Below, one piece after another: positions 36,233 through 47,042 of a stretch of 64,000 bases of DNA. The notes under the pieces were generated by a model, which saw only the letters and a program-made list of their open reading frames with translations, was not told the DNA's origin and searched no databases. This stretch comes from Petaurus breviceps papuanus (lineage: Eukaryota > Chordata > Mammalia > Diprotodontia > Petauridae): NCBI GenBank assembly GCA_028583685.1, contig JAMXIF010000032.1, positions 6,625,977 through 6,689,976 of the forward strand, written 5' to 3'. The stretch's first letter is position 1; each line of letters opens with the position of its first letter. Position numbers and translations under genes: made by a program.

Positions 36233-36389
36233 GCCAGGTAGCAGAGTAATGACTGAATGACAAGTGAATGTAGTTCCCAATTGCAGACCCATGAAAACCT
36301 GCTATATTAGCTTACTCTACTCCCTAAGCTAAATCCTTTATTATGAAAAAAAACTATTTCTTTAAAATATAGTATGTATATCCCCATGA
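36233..36389. other. Anonymous DNA
   Basis: Nothing recognised. Confidence 0.35.
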
Positions 36390-36975
36390 CCACACCATCA
36401 CCTTTGTCTTCCTCAATATCATTAATTCTTTTCTCTCTCTCCTAATCTACCTATCCAACATATTCATTCTTCCAGGTCCAACTCAAGTTTTCAACGCCTT
36501 TTCCTAATCTAATCAGTTTACTTTAATTCTAATTTTTCTAAATTTATATTATTTTAATATTAAACTCTTATTACTTATTGTTATTAATATTCAGCCCTTA
36601 TTATGGTTTTATAATAACACAATGTGCTACATTGCATAGATAGCTAGTCTTAGAGTCAGAAAGACCTGGGTTTGAATTGTACTTCTGACATATATTTTAA
36701 CTGTGTGATTATAGCTAAGTTACTTAACTTGTTAAGTTACCCAGGCAATTCTCTAATATTATGTATTACAGGGTATAATCTAGAAGCAACTCATCTACAT
36801 TAGTAAAAGTTTTCTTCTTTGGAGTTCCTTATTAAACCACAGGCCTAAAAATTTTTGAGTTTTTTTGTCTTGCCAATAAAATGACAGATTCTTTGAGTGC
36901 ATGGGCCATTTAATATATATATGTTTCCTGTATTCGCTTAAGCGCCTTTCATAGGCCTAGGCATGGAATAGGTAC
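36390..36975 (+). repeat. LINE2 3' region, with a SINE inside
   Basis: ttccaggtccaactcaagtt early and catggaataggtactcagta late fit the LINE2 3' order. The SINE at 36640-36765 lies between. Confidence 0.5.
36640..36765 (+). repeat. Mar1-type SINE fragment
   Basis: gtcagaaagacctgggtttg and ttaactgtgtgattatagct are the box-B and CORE landmarks. Confidence 0.6.
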
Positions 36976-37084
36976 TCAGTAAATACCCAAATTGAAATGG
37001 CCAAAGGTGAGCTAGACTGCTCACCTTTACCTACTAAAGGTTTACCAAATAAAGGTGAGATATCATGTTTATGGTGGAAAAACC

Positions 37085-37299
37085 AATGAATTAATCAGCA
37101 AATTTTATTAATTCCTATGTGCAAGTCATTGTGCAAAGTTCTAGAGATTCAAATAGAAAAGCAAGACAGTTCCTACTCTCAAGCAGCTCATATTACAATA
37201 GGGAGAAACAATGAATATGTGGTTTTAGCTACAAATGAAATGCAAAGGCATGAGAGTCATTAGGGTGCATCTGCAAAGCATATGGTTAATGTATCTTCT
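37085..37299 (-). repeat. LINE2 3' end, antisense, then an unnamed repeat
   Basis: tattaattcctatgtgcaag and cctactctcaagcagctcat are the LINE2 tail complement. From about 37190 the sequence begins a stretch that resumes after the LTR and resembles 46660-46830. Confidence 0.5.
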
Positions 37300-37840
37300 T
37301 GTAATGGGAATGCAAACTTGGAAGATCTTCCCTGCCCCTAGGCTAATGTGCACCTGAAGCCTGGGGTGGGAGGCTTGTTTTTCAGTAGATACTTCTTGAT
37401 TGGCCAGTGAGTCAATAAGGTTGTTACATTCTCTGAGCCAGGAGAAGGGTGTATAAATCCTGATCTGAGGCTTTGTTTTGGGGGCTTACTTTGAGAAGTG
37501 TTCTGTGATTTGATCTGTATTCTGGGACGCCGTTGTCCAGTCCCNNNNNNNNNNNNNNNNNNNNNNNNNNNNNNNNNNNNNNNNNNNNNNNNNNNNNNNN
37601 NNNNNNNNNNNNNNNNNNNNNNNNNNNNNNNNNNNNNNNNNNNNTTGATAATTCTGCCTGTATACTTTGAAGTTCGGGGTGCTGACCTTTTCCCCTGAAC
37701 AAGGTAAACGATATATGTCTGACTGATTAAAAGTAAAGTAAGCTTGTTAACCCATTTTGAGTTGCTTTCCTTTAACAAAGCAGATCCAAGAACCTGTATG
37801 GGCAGCCACCCTGAGGATGCTTGGGGTGCTTGCTGCTACA
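37300..37840 (+). mobile_element. Solo LTR, family C, copy 1, containing the assembly gap (retroviral fossil)
   Basis: Begins TGTAATGGGAATGC, ends TTGCTGCTACA, flanked by CTTCT at 37295-37299 and 37841-37845. A tgtataaat TATA-like box is at about 37450. It is the inverted counterpart of 39842-40380, nearly identical where both are sequenced. 541 positions include 100 Ns. Confidence 0.85.
37545..37644. other. Assembly gap (100 N)
   Basis: Exactly 100 Ns, inside the family C LTR. Frames crossing it are meaningless. Confidence 1.
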
Positions 37841-37845
37841 CTTCT

Positions 37846-37965
37846 TTAAAGTCATTTCCACTGATAAAGCCATATATTTTTCTAATGTGGAGCTACTCTA
37901 CAGTGCCAAGGATGTTGGTGTCAAGAATCTTCTTTTCCAAGTCTTCAATTGCTGTGCCTGCTTGG
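37846..37965. repeat. Unnamed repeat, continued after the LTR
   Basis: taaagtcatttccactgata and caaggatgttggtgtcaaga match 46738-46830 (taatgtcatctccattgata, gaaggactttggtggtgaga) at similar spacing. I do not recognise the family. Confidence 0.5.
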
Positions 37966-38279
37966 AGGCAGAGGCTGCAACACCTGGAGATGCAATTTTC
38001 AGTTCATATCTACACAGGGGGTGGGATGGCCAGGCTGGAGGTTTGCAGAACGTTGCTCTTGACCTCACTTGCTTGTAATTGGCTATTGGTGTTCATGGTG
38101 GCATCAGGGATATTGGGCCTTTCTCCAAAAGACTGTCTCAAAGATGACTGCAAGGCAGTAATCTGGGAACAGGCCTGGTGGTCTTGGGCAATGATACTAT
38201 AGGGCTTTTAAGCACAGGTTCCTTGGCTACCTACATTTGGATTTGAGAGGAGGTGCCATGTGACCTGCCCGTGACATGC
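37966..38279. other. Anonymous DNA
   Basis: Slightly GC-richer than the neighbourhood. Nothing recognised. Confidence 0.4.
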
Positions 38280-38295
38280 CACTCCCCTCATTTTC

Positions 38296-38462
38296 TTTTT
38301 TCTTTTTTTTCTTTTTTAAGCAGTTGGGGTTAAGTAACTTGCTCAAGGTTACACGGCCAGTTATTTCTGGGTGTGGTGCTGAGTGTGTGAGCCCGAATTT
38401 GATCCAGGTCATCCTGACACTGGAGCTGGTGCTCTTATTTGCTGAGCCACCTGGCCACCCCT
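38296..38462 (-). repeat. WSINE1-type SINE, first of a tandem pair
   Basis: T-rich tail complement, then ttgctcaaggttacacggcc and gctgagccacctggccaccc. The pair shares one target duplication, cactcccctcattttc, at 38280-38295 and 38609-38624. Confidence 0.8.
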
Positions 38463-38608
38463 AAGCAATTGGGGTTAAGTAACTTGCTCAAGGCTACATG
38501 GCCAAGTGTTTCTGGGTAGGTGCTAAGTGTTGGAGCCTGGATTCGATCCCTAGGTCATCCCAAAACTGGGGCTGGTGCTCTTAATCACTGTGCTACCTGG
38601 CCACCCCT
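38463..38608 (-). repeat. WSINE1-type SINE, second of a tandem pair
   Basis: Same orientation and order as its neighbour (ttgctcaaggctacatggcc ... tgtgctacctggccacccct), joined head-to-tail with no duplication between them. Confidence 0.8.
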
Positions 38609-38624
38609 CACTCCCCTCATTTTC

Positions 38625-39159
38625 ATCTCAAGATGCCTTGCTATTCTAACCAAGCTGCCTTGCCTACCACACTAATGGAAGTTGGTTGGCAGATAGTAAT
38701 GCCATTTTAGGTCATCAGATGAGAGGAGTTGATATTACATCCACATTGCTGAGTGATATTTGAAGAAAACTTCTTTTTAGAAAAATGTCTTGGGAATGTC
38801 TCCACACTCCGTCATTCCCTTGAACTTAGTGGACACTGTTATTTAAAGTTGTTTCTCCACTATGGCCAATTACTCAATTATCTTTTTCACCACTTGCTTT
38901 TTCTTCCTGAATTATCTTGGGGGGAGGGAGAAGAACCCAATTTTTGATTGGGGCTTTTCATTAACTATAGCAGCAGCAGTATGGGGTGATTGCAGGAACA
39001 CTCATTCTCGGGTCCCAAATTGAAAACGTGTATAATTTCAGATTCCAAATTTATGGAGGGCCATCTCTTCTGCCCAACCTTGGCTGTGAATTCAATGATG
39101 ATAGTGGCTTACATTCCTATAGCAGCATAATTTTATAAATTTATAATTATAAATATAAT
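38625..39159. other. Anonymous DNA
   Basis: Nothing recognised. Confidence 0.4.
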
Positions 39160-40740
39160 TTAATATTTTATTTTCCCCATTACATGTAAAAACAATTTTA
39201 ACATGTTTAATTTTCAGTTCTAAATTCTCTCCCTTACTCACTCCATGCTCCCACACCCACCCCCCTCATATTGAGATGGCAAGAGATTTGCTATAGTTAT
39301 ACATGTTGTCATGTAAAACATGTTTCCACATTAGTCATATTGTGAAAGAAACAGCCCACAGGCTACCCTCCCTAAAAATAAATGAATGCTTCTGTCTACA
39401 TTCAGACTCTATCAGTTCTTTCTCTGGAGATGGACAGCAGTTTTCATCAAAAGGCCTTTGGAATTGTCTTGGATCATTGCATTGCTGAGAGTAGCTAAGT
39501 CACTCACAGTTGATCTTCATACAATATTGTTGCTGCTGGAGACAATGTAATCCTGGTTCTGCTTATTTCACTTTGTATCAATTCATGTACGGCATTCATT
39601 TCCTGAGAGTACCCTGCCTACCATTTCTTTTAGCACAATAGTTTTTTTTTTTCATCACCATCATATACAACAGTTTGTTTAGCTATTTTCCAATCATTGA
39701 GCATATCCCAATTTCCAAAAAGAGCTGCCATAAGTATTTTTGTACACATAGATCCTTTCCTTTTGTTCTACTAATCTCTTTGGGATAAAAATCTAGTAGT
39801 GGTATTGATTAGTCAAAGACAATGGATGGTTTTATACCTATTGTAGCAGCAAGCACCCCAAGCACGTCCTCAGGGTTTGCTGCCCATACAGGTTCTTGGA
39901 TCTGCTTTGTTAAAGGAAAGCAACTCAAAATAGGTTAACAAGCTTACTTTAATCAGTCAGACATATATCGTTTACCTTGTTCAGGGGAAAAAGGTCAGCA
40001 CTCCAAACTTCAAAATATACAGACAGAATTATCAAGACATTAACAGATCAAGTAGACATCTTTCCAAACTGTTCAACCATTACATCCATACCCAGTCAAC
40101 ATCTGGGTTTCCACACCTGGGTTTTTCAAAGCCAGGGGACTCTCAACAACGGCTTCCCATAATTCAGATCAAATCACAGAACACTTCTCAAAGTGAGTCC
40201 CAAAACAAAGCTACACATCAGGGCTTATATAGCCTTCTCCTGGCTCAGAGAATGTAACAACCTTATTGACTCACTGGCCAATCAAGAAGTATCAACTGAA
40301 AAACAAGCCTCCCACCCCAGGCTCCAGGTGCACTTTAGCCTAGGGGCAGGGAAGATCTTTAAATTTGCATTTCCATTACACCTATTTAGGCATATTTCTT
40401 CTGTTTTCCCACATAGACTTCAACATTTTTTATTTTTCTTTTCTGTCATATTAGCCAATTTGATATGTGTGGAGTGGTGCTCAGAGTTGTTTTAATTTAA
40501 ATTTCTTTAATCAATAGTGATTCTAAATATTTATTTCATATGATTATAGATAGCTTTGTTTATTTTGTCTAAAAACTAGTTCATATCCTTTGACCAGTTA
40601 TTAACTGAGGAATGGCTCTTAATTTTATAAAATTGATACTGTTCTCCATGTACTTGAGAAAAGAGGTCTGTATCAGAGAAACTTGCCATAATTTTTATAG
40701 TTATAATAAAATTGTTGTGCATTTCCCTCCATTTGGTTTT
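39160..40740 (-). mobile_element. L1 3' UTR and distal ORF2, antisense, split by an LTR
   Basis: Plus strand has tttaattttcagttctaaat, caccacatt-type 3' UTR text, then gcatatcccaatttccaaaa, aatctagtagtggtattgat and tagccaatttgatatgtgtg, the complement of L1 ORF2's last part. The LTR at 39842-40380 sits inside, flanked by a CCTAT duplication. Dead. Confidence 0.7.
39842..40380 (-). mobile_element. Solo LTR, family C, copy 2, inside L1 (retroviral fossil)
   Basis: Plus strand begins TGTAGCAGCAAGCACC and ends TTTCCATTACA, with CCTAT on both sides (39837-39841, 40381-40385). 539 bases, complete, TATA-like tatataag complement near 40227. Homologous in inverted orientation to 37300-37840. Confidence 0.9.
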
Positions 40741-40934
40741 CCCCATTTATCCTTCTCCCTCTCTCTGTCTCTCTCTGTGTCTCTCTCTCTGTGTCTCTCT
40801 CTCTGTCTCTCTCTCTCTCCTCCCCCTTTTGCCCTGCACATCTTCAAAACTGTTGTGCTTCTTTCTTTTACCTACTCCAATCTTTCCACATTTCAAACAC
40901 CCTCTCACTTTGCTTATCCCCTTCCCCTCCTACT
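40741..40934. repeat. (CT)n-rich low-complexity tract
   Basis: tctctctgtgtctctctctc units, then polypyrimidine DNA. May be the L1 inter-ORF or 3' UTR polypyrimidine strand. Confidence 0.7.
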
Positions 40935-41785
40935 TCTTTTTTTCTTTCCTTCATAATTTATTCTTTAGTTTTCAACATTCGCTTCCACAAAATTTTGAGT
41001 TAGAAAGTTTCTCCCCATTTCTACCCTGCCCCCACCCCAAGACAGGCTGCATTCTGATTACCTCTTCTCTTTCTTCTATCATTCCCCCTCCCCTTTCCCT
41101 TATCCCCTTCCTTTCTGTTTTCCTGTAGGGCAAGACAGATTTCTGTACCCCATTGCTTGTATATCTTATTTCCCAGTTGAATGTAAAAGCAATTTTTAGC
41201 ATTTGTTTTTAAAACTTTGCATTCCACATTCTCTCCCTTACTCCCTCCCCAAACACCATCACTGAGAAGGCAAGCAATTTGATATAGGTTACACATGTGT
41301 AGTCATGCAAAACACTTCCGTAATAGTCATGTTGTGGACTAACTATATTTACCTCCATCCTATCCCAGTCCCTATTTATTCTTTCTCACCTTTGACCTGT
41401 CTCACCTCAAATGTGTTTGCTTCTGATTCTCTCTCTTCTCATTTGTCCTCCCTTCTATCATTCTACCCTCACTTCTCCCCTTCTCCTCTACTTTTCTGTA
41501 GGGTAAGATAGATTTCCATACCCAACTGAGCGTGTATGTTATTCCCTCCTTAAACTGAATCTAATGTGAGTAAGGTTTACACCTTCCCTCTCACCTTCCT
41601 TCTTACCTCCTCCACTGTAAAAGATTTTTTCTTGCCTCTTTTATGTGAGAGAAATTACCCCCATTATACCTCTCCCCTTCTTCTTCCAGAGCATTCCTCT
41701 CTCACCCCTTAATTTTATATTTTAGATATAATCTCTTCATATTCATCTCACCCTGTGCCTTCTGTCTATAGATAAATAGATAGAA

Positions 41786-41819
41786 ATACACACACAGACA
41801 CACAAACACACACACACAC

Positions 41820-41857
<38 letters not shown>

Positions 41858-41935
41858 CTATATATGGGGAGAGAGACAGAGAGACAGAGAGACAGAGAGA
41901 CAGAGAGACAGAGAGAGAGGAGAGAACTATCCTAA
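41786..41935. repeat. (CA)n, (TG)n and (GA)n microsatellite
   Basis: Adjacent complementary dinucleotide runs that could fold as a hairpin (CA run then TG run), then gagacagagagacagaga repeats. Confidence 0.95.
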
Positions 41936-42890
41936 TACTGAGAAAAGTGAAAAATGTCTCATGAGTTACAAATACCATCTTTCCATATAGGAATGCAAAC
42001 ACACTTTAATAAGACCTTTATGATTTCTCTTTCCTGTGTACCTTTTCATGCTCCTCTTCAGCCTTGTATTTGAAGGTAAAGTTTTCTATTCAGCTCTGGT
42101 CTTTTCATCAAGAATGTTTGAAAGTCTTCTGTTTCATTGAATATCCTTTTTTTTTACCCTAAAGGATTAAACTTAGTTTTGCTGGGTAGGTGATTCTTGG
42201 TCATAATCCTAGCTCCTTTGCCCTCCAGAATATCATATTCCAAACCTTCTGATATCTTAATGTAGAAGCTGCTACATCTTGTGTTAACTTGATCATATTT
42301 CCACAGTACTTAATTTTTTCTGTCTGCTTACAATATTTTCTCTTTGACCTGGGAACTCTGGAATTTGGCCACAAATTCCTTAGGAGGTTTCCTTTTGGGA
42401 TCTCTTTCAGGAGGTGATCAGTGGATTCTTTCAATTTCTATTTTACCCTTTGGTTCTAGAATATCAGGCCAGTTTTCCTCAATAATTTCTTGAAAGATGA
42501 TGTCTAGGTTCTTTTTTTGAACATGGTTTTCAGGTAATTTTAAAATTATCTCTCTTGGATCTGTTTTCCAGGTCAGTTGTTATTCCGATAAGATATTTCA
42601 CATTGTCTCCTATTTTTTCATTCTCTTGGTTTTGTATCAAAATCTCTTGATTTCTCATAAAGTCATTGACTTACATTTTCTCCATTCTAATTTTTAAGGA
42701 ATTATTTTCTTCAGTAAACTTTTTAATCTTTTTTTTTTCCCATTTGACCAATTCTGGTTTTTAAAGTATTCTTTTCTTCATTGGCTTTTTGAATCTCTTT
42801 TGCCATTTGGGTTAGTCTTTTTTTAAAGCATTGTTTTCTTCACTATTTTTTGGAATCTCCTTTAGCCAGCTGTTTAAGCATTCTCATGAT

Positions 42891-43046
42891 GTTTTTTTTT
42901 TTACTTTTTTGAAGGCAATTGGGGTAAGTGACTAGCCCAAGGTCACACAGCTATTTTTTGGGCTAAGTGTCTGAGGCTGGATCCAAAATCAGGTCCTCCT
43001 GACTCCAGGGCCAGTGCTCTATTCACTGCACAACCTAGCCACACCC
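42891..43046 (-). repeat. WSINE1-type SINE with target duplication, inside HAL1 copy b
   Basis: agcccaaggtcacacagct, aggtcctcctgactccaggg, actgcacaacctagccacac in antisense. attctcatgat on both sides (42880-42890 and 43047-43057). Confidence 0.9.
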
Positions 43047-44107
43047 ATTCTCATGATTTTCTTGGCTCACTCTCACTTTTATTTCCTATTTTTCCTCTAT
43101 TTCTTTTGCTTGGTTTTCAAAGTTCTTTTTGAGTTCTTCCTTGACCTGCAACCATTTTTTTTTCCTTAAAGACTTTGGATGTAGTAGCTTTGAATTTGTT
43201 GTCTTCTTCTGGCTGTATGTTTTGATGTTCTTTGTCACAAAAGTAAGATTCTGTAGTCTCAGTTTTTTTTCCACTGTTTGCTCATTTTCCCCAGCCAATT
43301 TCTTGACTCGTTAACTTTTTGTTAAGGTAGGACTCTGCTTTCAGTGTGGAGGGTGTACTGTCCCAAACTTCAGGGGTTTTGTTCAGCTGTTTTCAAAGAT
43401 AATTCTAGGAATCTGTAAGTTTTCAGTTCTTCCAAGGTTGTATGATCTAAGTAGAGATATTTACTCCTCTCCTGGTCTGTGCTCTGTTCTAGAAGTGACC
43501 ACAAGCACTCTTTTCTGCCTTGTAACTGTGAGGAGGAATCCCCAACACCACAAGCTCCATCATGTCAGCACTCCTCCTCACCCCAGGACTGCCACCAGGC
43601 CTGTCACCCAGATTGAAGCACAGGCAAAGCATAAAATTCCTTTCCTCAGCACCAGGAAAGAGATCCTTGCAAACCCTCTTTGATCAGCAGCTCAATCCAC
43701 TTATGGTCTGTGGGCTGAGAGCTACTGAAGCAGCTACTATTTCAACCACTGCCACTCCAGGGTGGGGGCCAGACCACACTCCTCCCTCACCCAGGTCTCC
43801 AAATTGTCTTTGGTGTTTGTGGGTTGAGTTGCCAGTGATTCAGTCCCCTGAGGCCTGCTCTAGGTTTGCCAGAACCCTATCTGTGCTGGCATGTTTGTAT
43901 TGGACTGTGCTCCTCTCTCAGACTAGTGTAATAGACCTTTCTGTCAATATCACAGGTTGTCTTGGACTGGACACTTGTTTCCCTCTGTCATTTGTAGGTT
44001 CTGCTACTCTAGAATTTTTAGAGTCATTTTTATAGCCGTTTGGCAGGGTATGTGGGAGATCTGAAGCAAGTCCCTGCTTTTATTCTTCCATCTTGGCTCC
44101 ACCCCTG

Positions 44108-44518
44108 GGACTTTCATTTTGAGATAGCTTTCAAGAGGTGATTGGTAGATTCTTTCAATTTCTATTTTTCCCTCCACCTCTAGCATCAGGGCAATTTTCC
44201 TTGATAATTTCTAAAAGGTGATGTCTAAGATCTTTATTTTCATGGCTTTCAGGTAGTCCAATAATTCTAATCTTATCACTTCTTGATCTAATTTCCAGGT
44301 CAGTTGTTTATCCAATGAGCTATTTCACATTTTCTTCTATTTTTCATTCTTTTGAGTTTGTTTTATTTTTTTTTCTTGCTATCTCATAAAGTCATTAGTT
44401 TCCATTTGCCCAATTCTATTTTTTAAGAAATTATTTTTGGGGTGGCTAGGTGGCACAGTGAATAGAGCACCGGCCCCGGAGTCAGGAGGACCTGAGTTCA
44501 AATCCGGCCTCAGACACT

Positions 44519-44556
<38 letters not shown>

Positions 44557-45770
44557 CTAGCCATGTGATTTTGTACAAGTCACAACCTCAATTGCTCTCC
44601 AAAAAGAAAAAAAAAGAAATTATTTTCTTCAGTGAGCTCTTATACCTCTTCTTCCACTTGATCAATTCTGCTTTTCAAAGCATTCTTCTCCCCATGGGAC
44701 TTTTGTACCTCTTTATAACATTTGGCTGACTCTGTTTTTTAAGGTGCTATATTCTTCAGTATTTTTTCTACCTTTTTTACCAAGATGTTGACTTTTTAAA
44801 AATTATTTTCTTGTATCCCTCTCATTTCTCTTCCCATTTTTTTCTCCATCTCTCTTATTTGATTTTTAAGTTTTTTTGAGTGCTTCCATGGTCTTAGACA
44901 AATTCATATTTTTATTTGAACCTTTGTATGTAGCAGTTTCGACTTTGCAATTTTCTTTTGAGTATGTAGTTTAAGCTTCCTTGTCACTGTAGTAACTTTC
45001 TGTATTCAGAAGTTTTTCTGTTCTTTGCTTGTTTTTCTAGCCTATTTCTTGACTTTTAATTTAATGCTGAAGTGGGCTTCTGCTTCTGAAGTGCAGGGTA
45101 TGCTTTCCCAAACTTCAGAATTTCACTGCAGTTGTTTTCAGAGCTAATATTGGGGGTCTGTAAACGTCTATTCTTCCAAGGTGCAAAGAGAGATGAGTTT
45201 AGTATCCTCCTGGCCTATGGTCTGCTCTATGAGTGACCACAAGCAGTCTTTCCTGACTTGAATCTTTAACCAATGTCTTTTCTCCCCTGTAGCTACAAGC
45301 TCTAGTGTGCTAGTGGTTGTCACCTCCTTGCTCTGTGGCTGTCACCCAGGAATTTGACCTGAATATAAGTATGGGTAATGCAGCAGAGTCCTGCCACTAG
45401 TGTCAGTAAAGGGACCCTTGTAATTGCCTTATAACCAGTTGTCCAATCCCCTTACATTCTGTGGTATGAGAGCTCTGGAAGAAGCCACTGCTGCTGCTGA
45501 TTAATTCACTCCAAAGGTTTTTTTTTTTTTTCCTGGTTTGTTGAGATGACATCGCCTTCACTGCACTGTGCTGTATTCTCATGCTGGTGTGATAGACCTT
45601 TCCTGCCAACCTTCTAAGTTGTCTTGGGCTAGAAACCTGTTTCATCCCATCCTTTTGTGGGCTATGCTACCCCAGAATTTGTTTTGAGACATTATTTTAA
45701 AAGTATTTTAAATGGAATTTGGAAGACTTTAGGTTAGTCCCTGCCTTTTCTCTGCCATTTTGACTCTTCC
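44108..45770 (-). mobile_element. L1/HAL1 5' part: 5' UTR and ORF1 remnant
   Basis: Minus strand starts near GGAAGAGTCAAAATGGCAGA (about 45770). It has a 5' UTR like the others and ORF1 text (ttcaagaggtgattggtaga complement through ttcaggtagtccaataattc). Its 3' part is missing or displaced by HAL1 copy b, whose 5' end abuts it at 44107. A SINE at 44439-44613 lies inside. Whether L1 or HAL1 cannot be told without the 3' part. Confidence 0.6.
44439..44613 (+). repeat. WSINE1-type SINE with internal (AC)n
   Basis: gggtggctaggtggcacagt, gagtcaggaggacctgagtt, caaatccggcctcagacact, then (AC)n at about 44520-44555, then actagccatgtgattttgta. Flanked by aagaaattatttt at 44425-44437 and 44614-44626. 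Confidence 0.9.
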
Positions 45771-45794
45771 AATTTTATAGTTTATATAGAGCTT

Positions 45795-45945
45795 TCCTCC
45801 CCAAAAATCTTGTGATCCTTGTAGAACAAGAGTAATCATATGCATTTTAGAGATGAGAAAGCTGAGGCAAAGACACTTGAATTATCCCCGCCACAGTTAT
45901 ATGTTAATTAAATGGGAGAGACAAAATTCCAACCTAGGTTGCTTT
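45795..45945 (-). repeat. MIR relic, antisense
   Basis: ttagagatgagaaagctgag and aaattccaacctaggttgct. Confidence 0.5.
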
Positions 45946-46084
45946 GACTCTAAATTGAGTTCTCTTTAGTATGGTCGTGAGATAGAAAGGTCACCAAAGA
46001 TCTACTTCCTAATTTCTTAGTCAAACATGGGACAAGTAAGTGTATTTGAGGCATTTTAGTGAACACGCTGGCTAGAGAGTCAAA

Positions 46085-46262
46085 CTCTAGGATCCACATG
46101 GTAATGGAGAGAATCATGGCTTTTGAGTCAAAAGATATGAGTACAAATTGCATCTCTGTGTGTCCCGAGGCAAGTAGTTTAACCTTTATGGAGTTCAGTT
46201 TCCTGAACTCTAACATCCTCTAAGATCTCTTCCAGCTCAAAATCTGTGGTCCTTTGATTCTT
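46085..46262 (+). repeat. Mar1-type SINE
   Basis: ggcttttgagtcaaaagata, gtgtcccgaggcaagtagtt and ctctaagatctcttccagct. Confidence 0.6.
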
Positions 46263-46539
46263 CTCCTCAACCATTCAACATAGATTTAAGGAAAAATTTT
46301 TGGGTGAGGGGAAGTGTCAGCTAAAACATCTTCAGTAGCAACTAGAAGATACCCTAGCCAGTCATTAGGCCTTCAGAGGCTTCAATTGGTCTTGCCATTA
46401 ATATTTTTCTCCCTCGGTCTCTGAAGGAGTTAAAGGTAGTTAGGGAAAAGAACTTTGGGGAAAGATAGAAGAAAAGAATGAGAAGTGGCCTGGAACCAAT
46501 GCCTTTAACATCTTAAAGTACTGTTTTTATGTTGTGATA
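46263..46539. other. Anonymous DNA
   Basis: Nothing recognised. Confidence 0.4.
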
Positions 46540-46690
46540 TTGAATGAATAATTACAATAACATTTATTAGGTGCTTATTATGTGCAAAGTATTGTACTAA
46601 GCTCTGTAGATGCAAAGGGAAAGGGAGAGACAGTCCTTACTCTCTAGGAACTCCCATTGCAACAGCAGAGCCAACACATATGAAAGACTT
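46540..46690 (-). repeat. LINE2 3' end, antisense
   Basis: aacatttattaggtgcttat, tgtgcaaagtattgtactaa and ttactctctaggaactccca are the LINE2 tail complement. Confidence 0.65.
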
Positions 46691-46835
46691 TGGTACTTAG
46701 GTTGCAACAGCAAAGGAAACGTCAATGCACCATCTTTAATGTCATCTCCATTGATAAGAGCTTAGTATTTTCCCAAGTAGAACCGTTTGACAGTGTGAAG
46801 GACTTTGGTGGTGAGATAATTCTTTCCAGATCTGT
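46691..46835. repeat. Unnamed repeat, second copy
   Basis: Matches the sequence split by the LTR at 37300-37840 (see 37846-37965). In both places it follows an antisense LINE2 3' end, so it could be more of that LINE2 subfamily. Confidence 0.45.
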
Positions 46836-46884
46836 GGCTAGTAAAAGAGCAGGAAACTCCCCCTACCAATGCAGATTGGCAAAC

Positions 46885-47042
46885 ATTTTTCAATAGAATT
46901 GTAGAGAGCTTCCTTGAGCACTAAGAGGTTATGCGGCTTGTGCAGAATCATACAACCAGTCCATGCTAGAAGCAGGACTTGAACCCACATTATGCTAACT
47001 CTGATACCAGTCCAATATCCACTGTGCCAGGCTGCCTCTCTA
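46885..47042 (-). repeat. SINE relic, antisense
   Basis: ggcttgtgcagaatcataca, agcaggacttgaacccacat and actgtgccaggctgcctctc. Confidence 0.6.

Larger units (their letters stand above)
40935..44107 (-). mobile_element. HAL1, copy b, near full length
   Basis: Minus strand begins GGGGTGGAGCCAAGATGG at about 44107. It passes a 5' UTR, an ORF1-like remnant with RRM/CTD residues in 42434-42201 (KYCGNMIKLTQDVAASTLR, WNMIFWRAKELGL), a purine-rich 3' UTR with (CA)n/(TG)n/(GA)n, and ends at the ttagttttcaacattcgctt complement at 40935. No ORF2 lies between ORF1 and the tail. A SINE at 42891-43046 interrupts ORF1. More decayed than copy a. Confidence 0.65.

Noticed and set aside
37338-37778. Frames crossing the run of X residues
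   Set aside because: They span the 100-N assembly gap and belong to an LTR.
44379-44564. Frame with CVCVCV run
   Set aside because: Translation of the (AC)n inside a WSINE1-type SINE.
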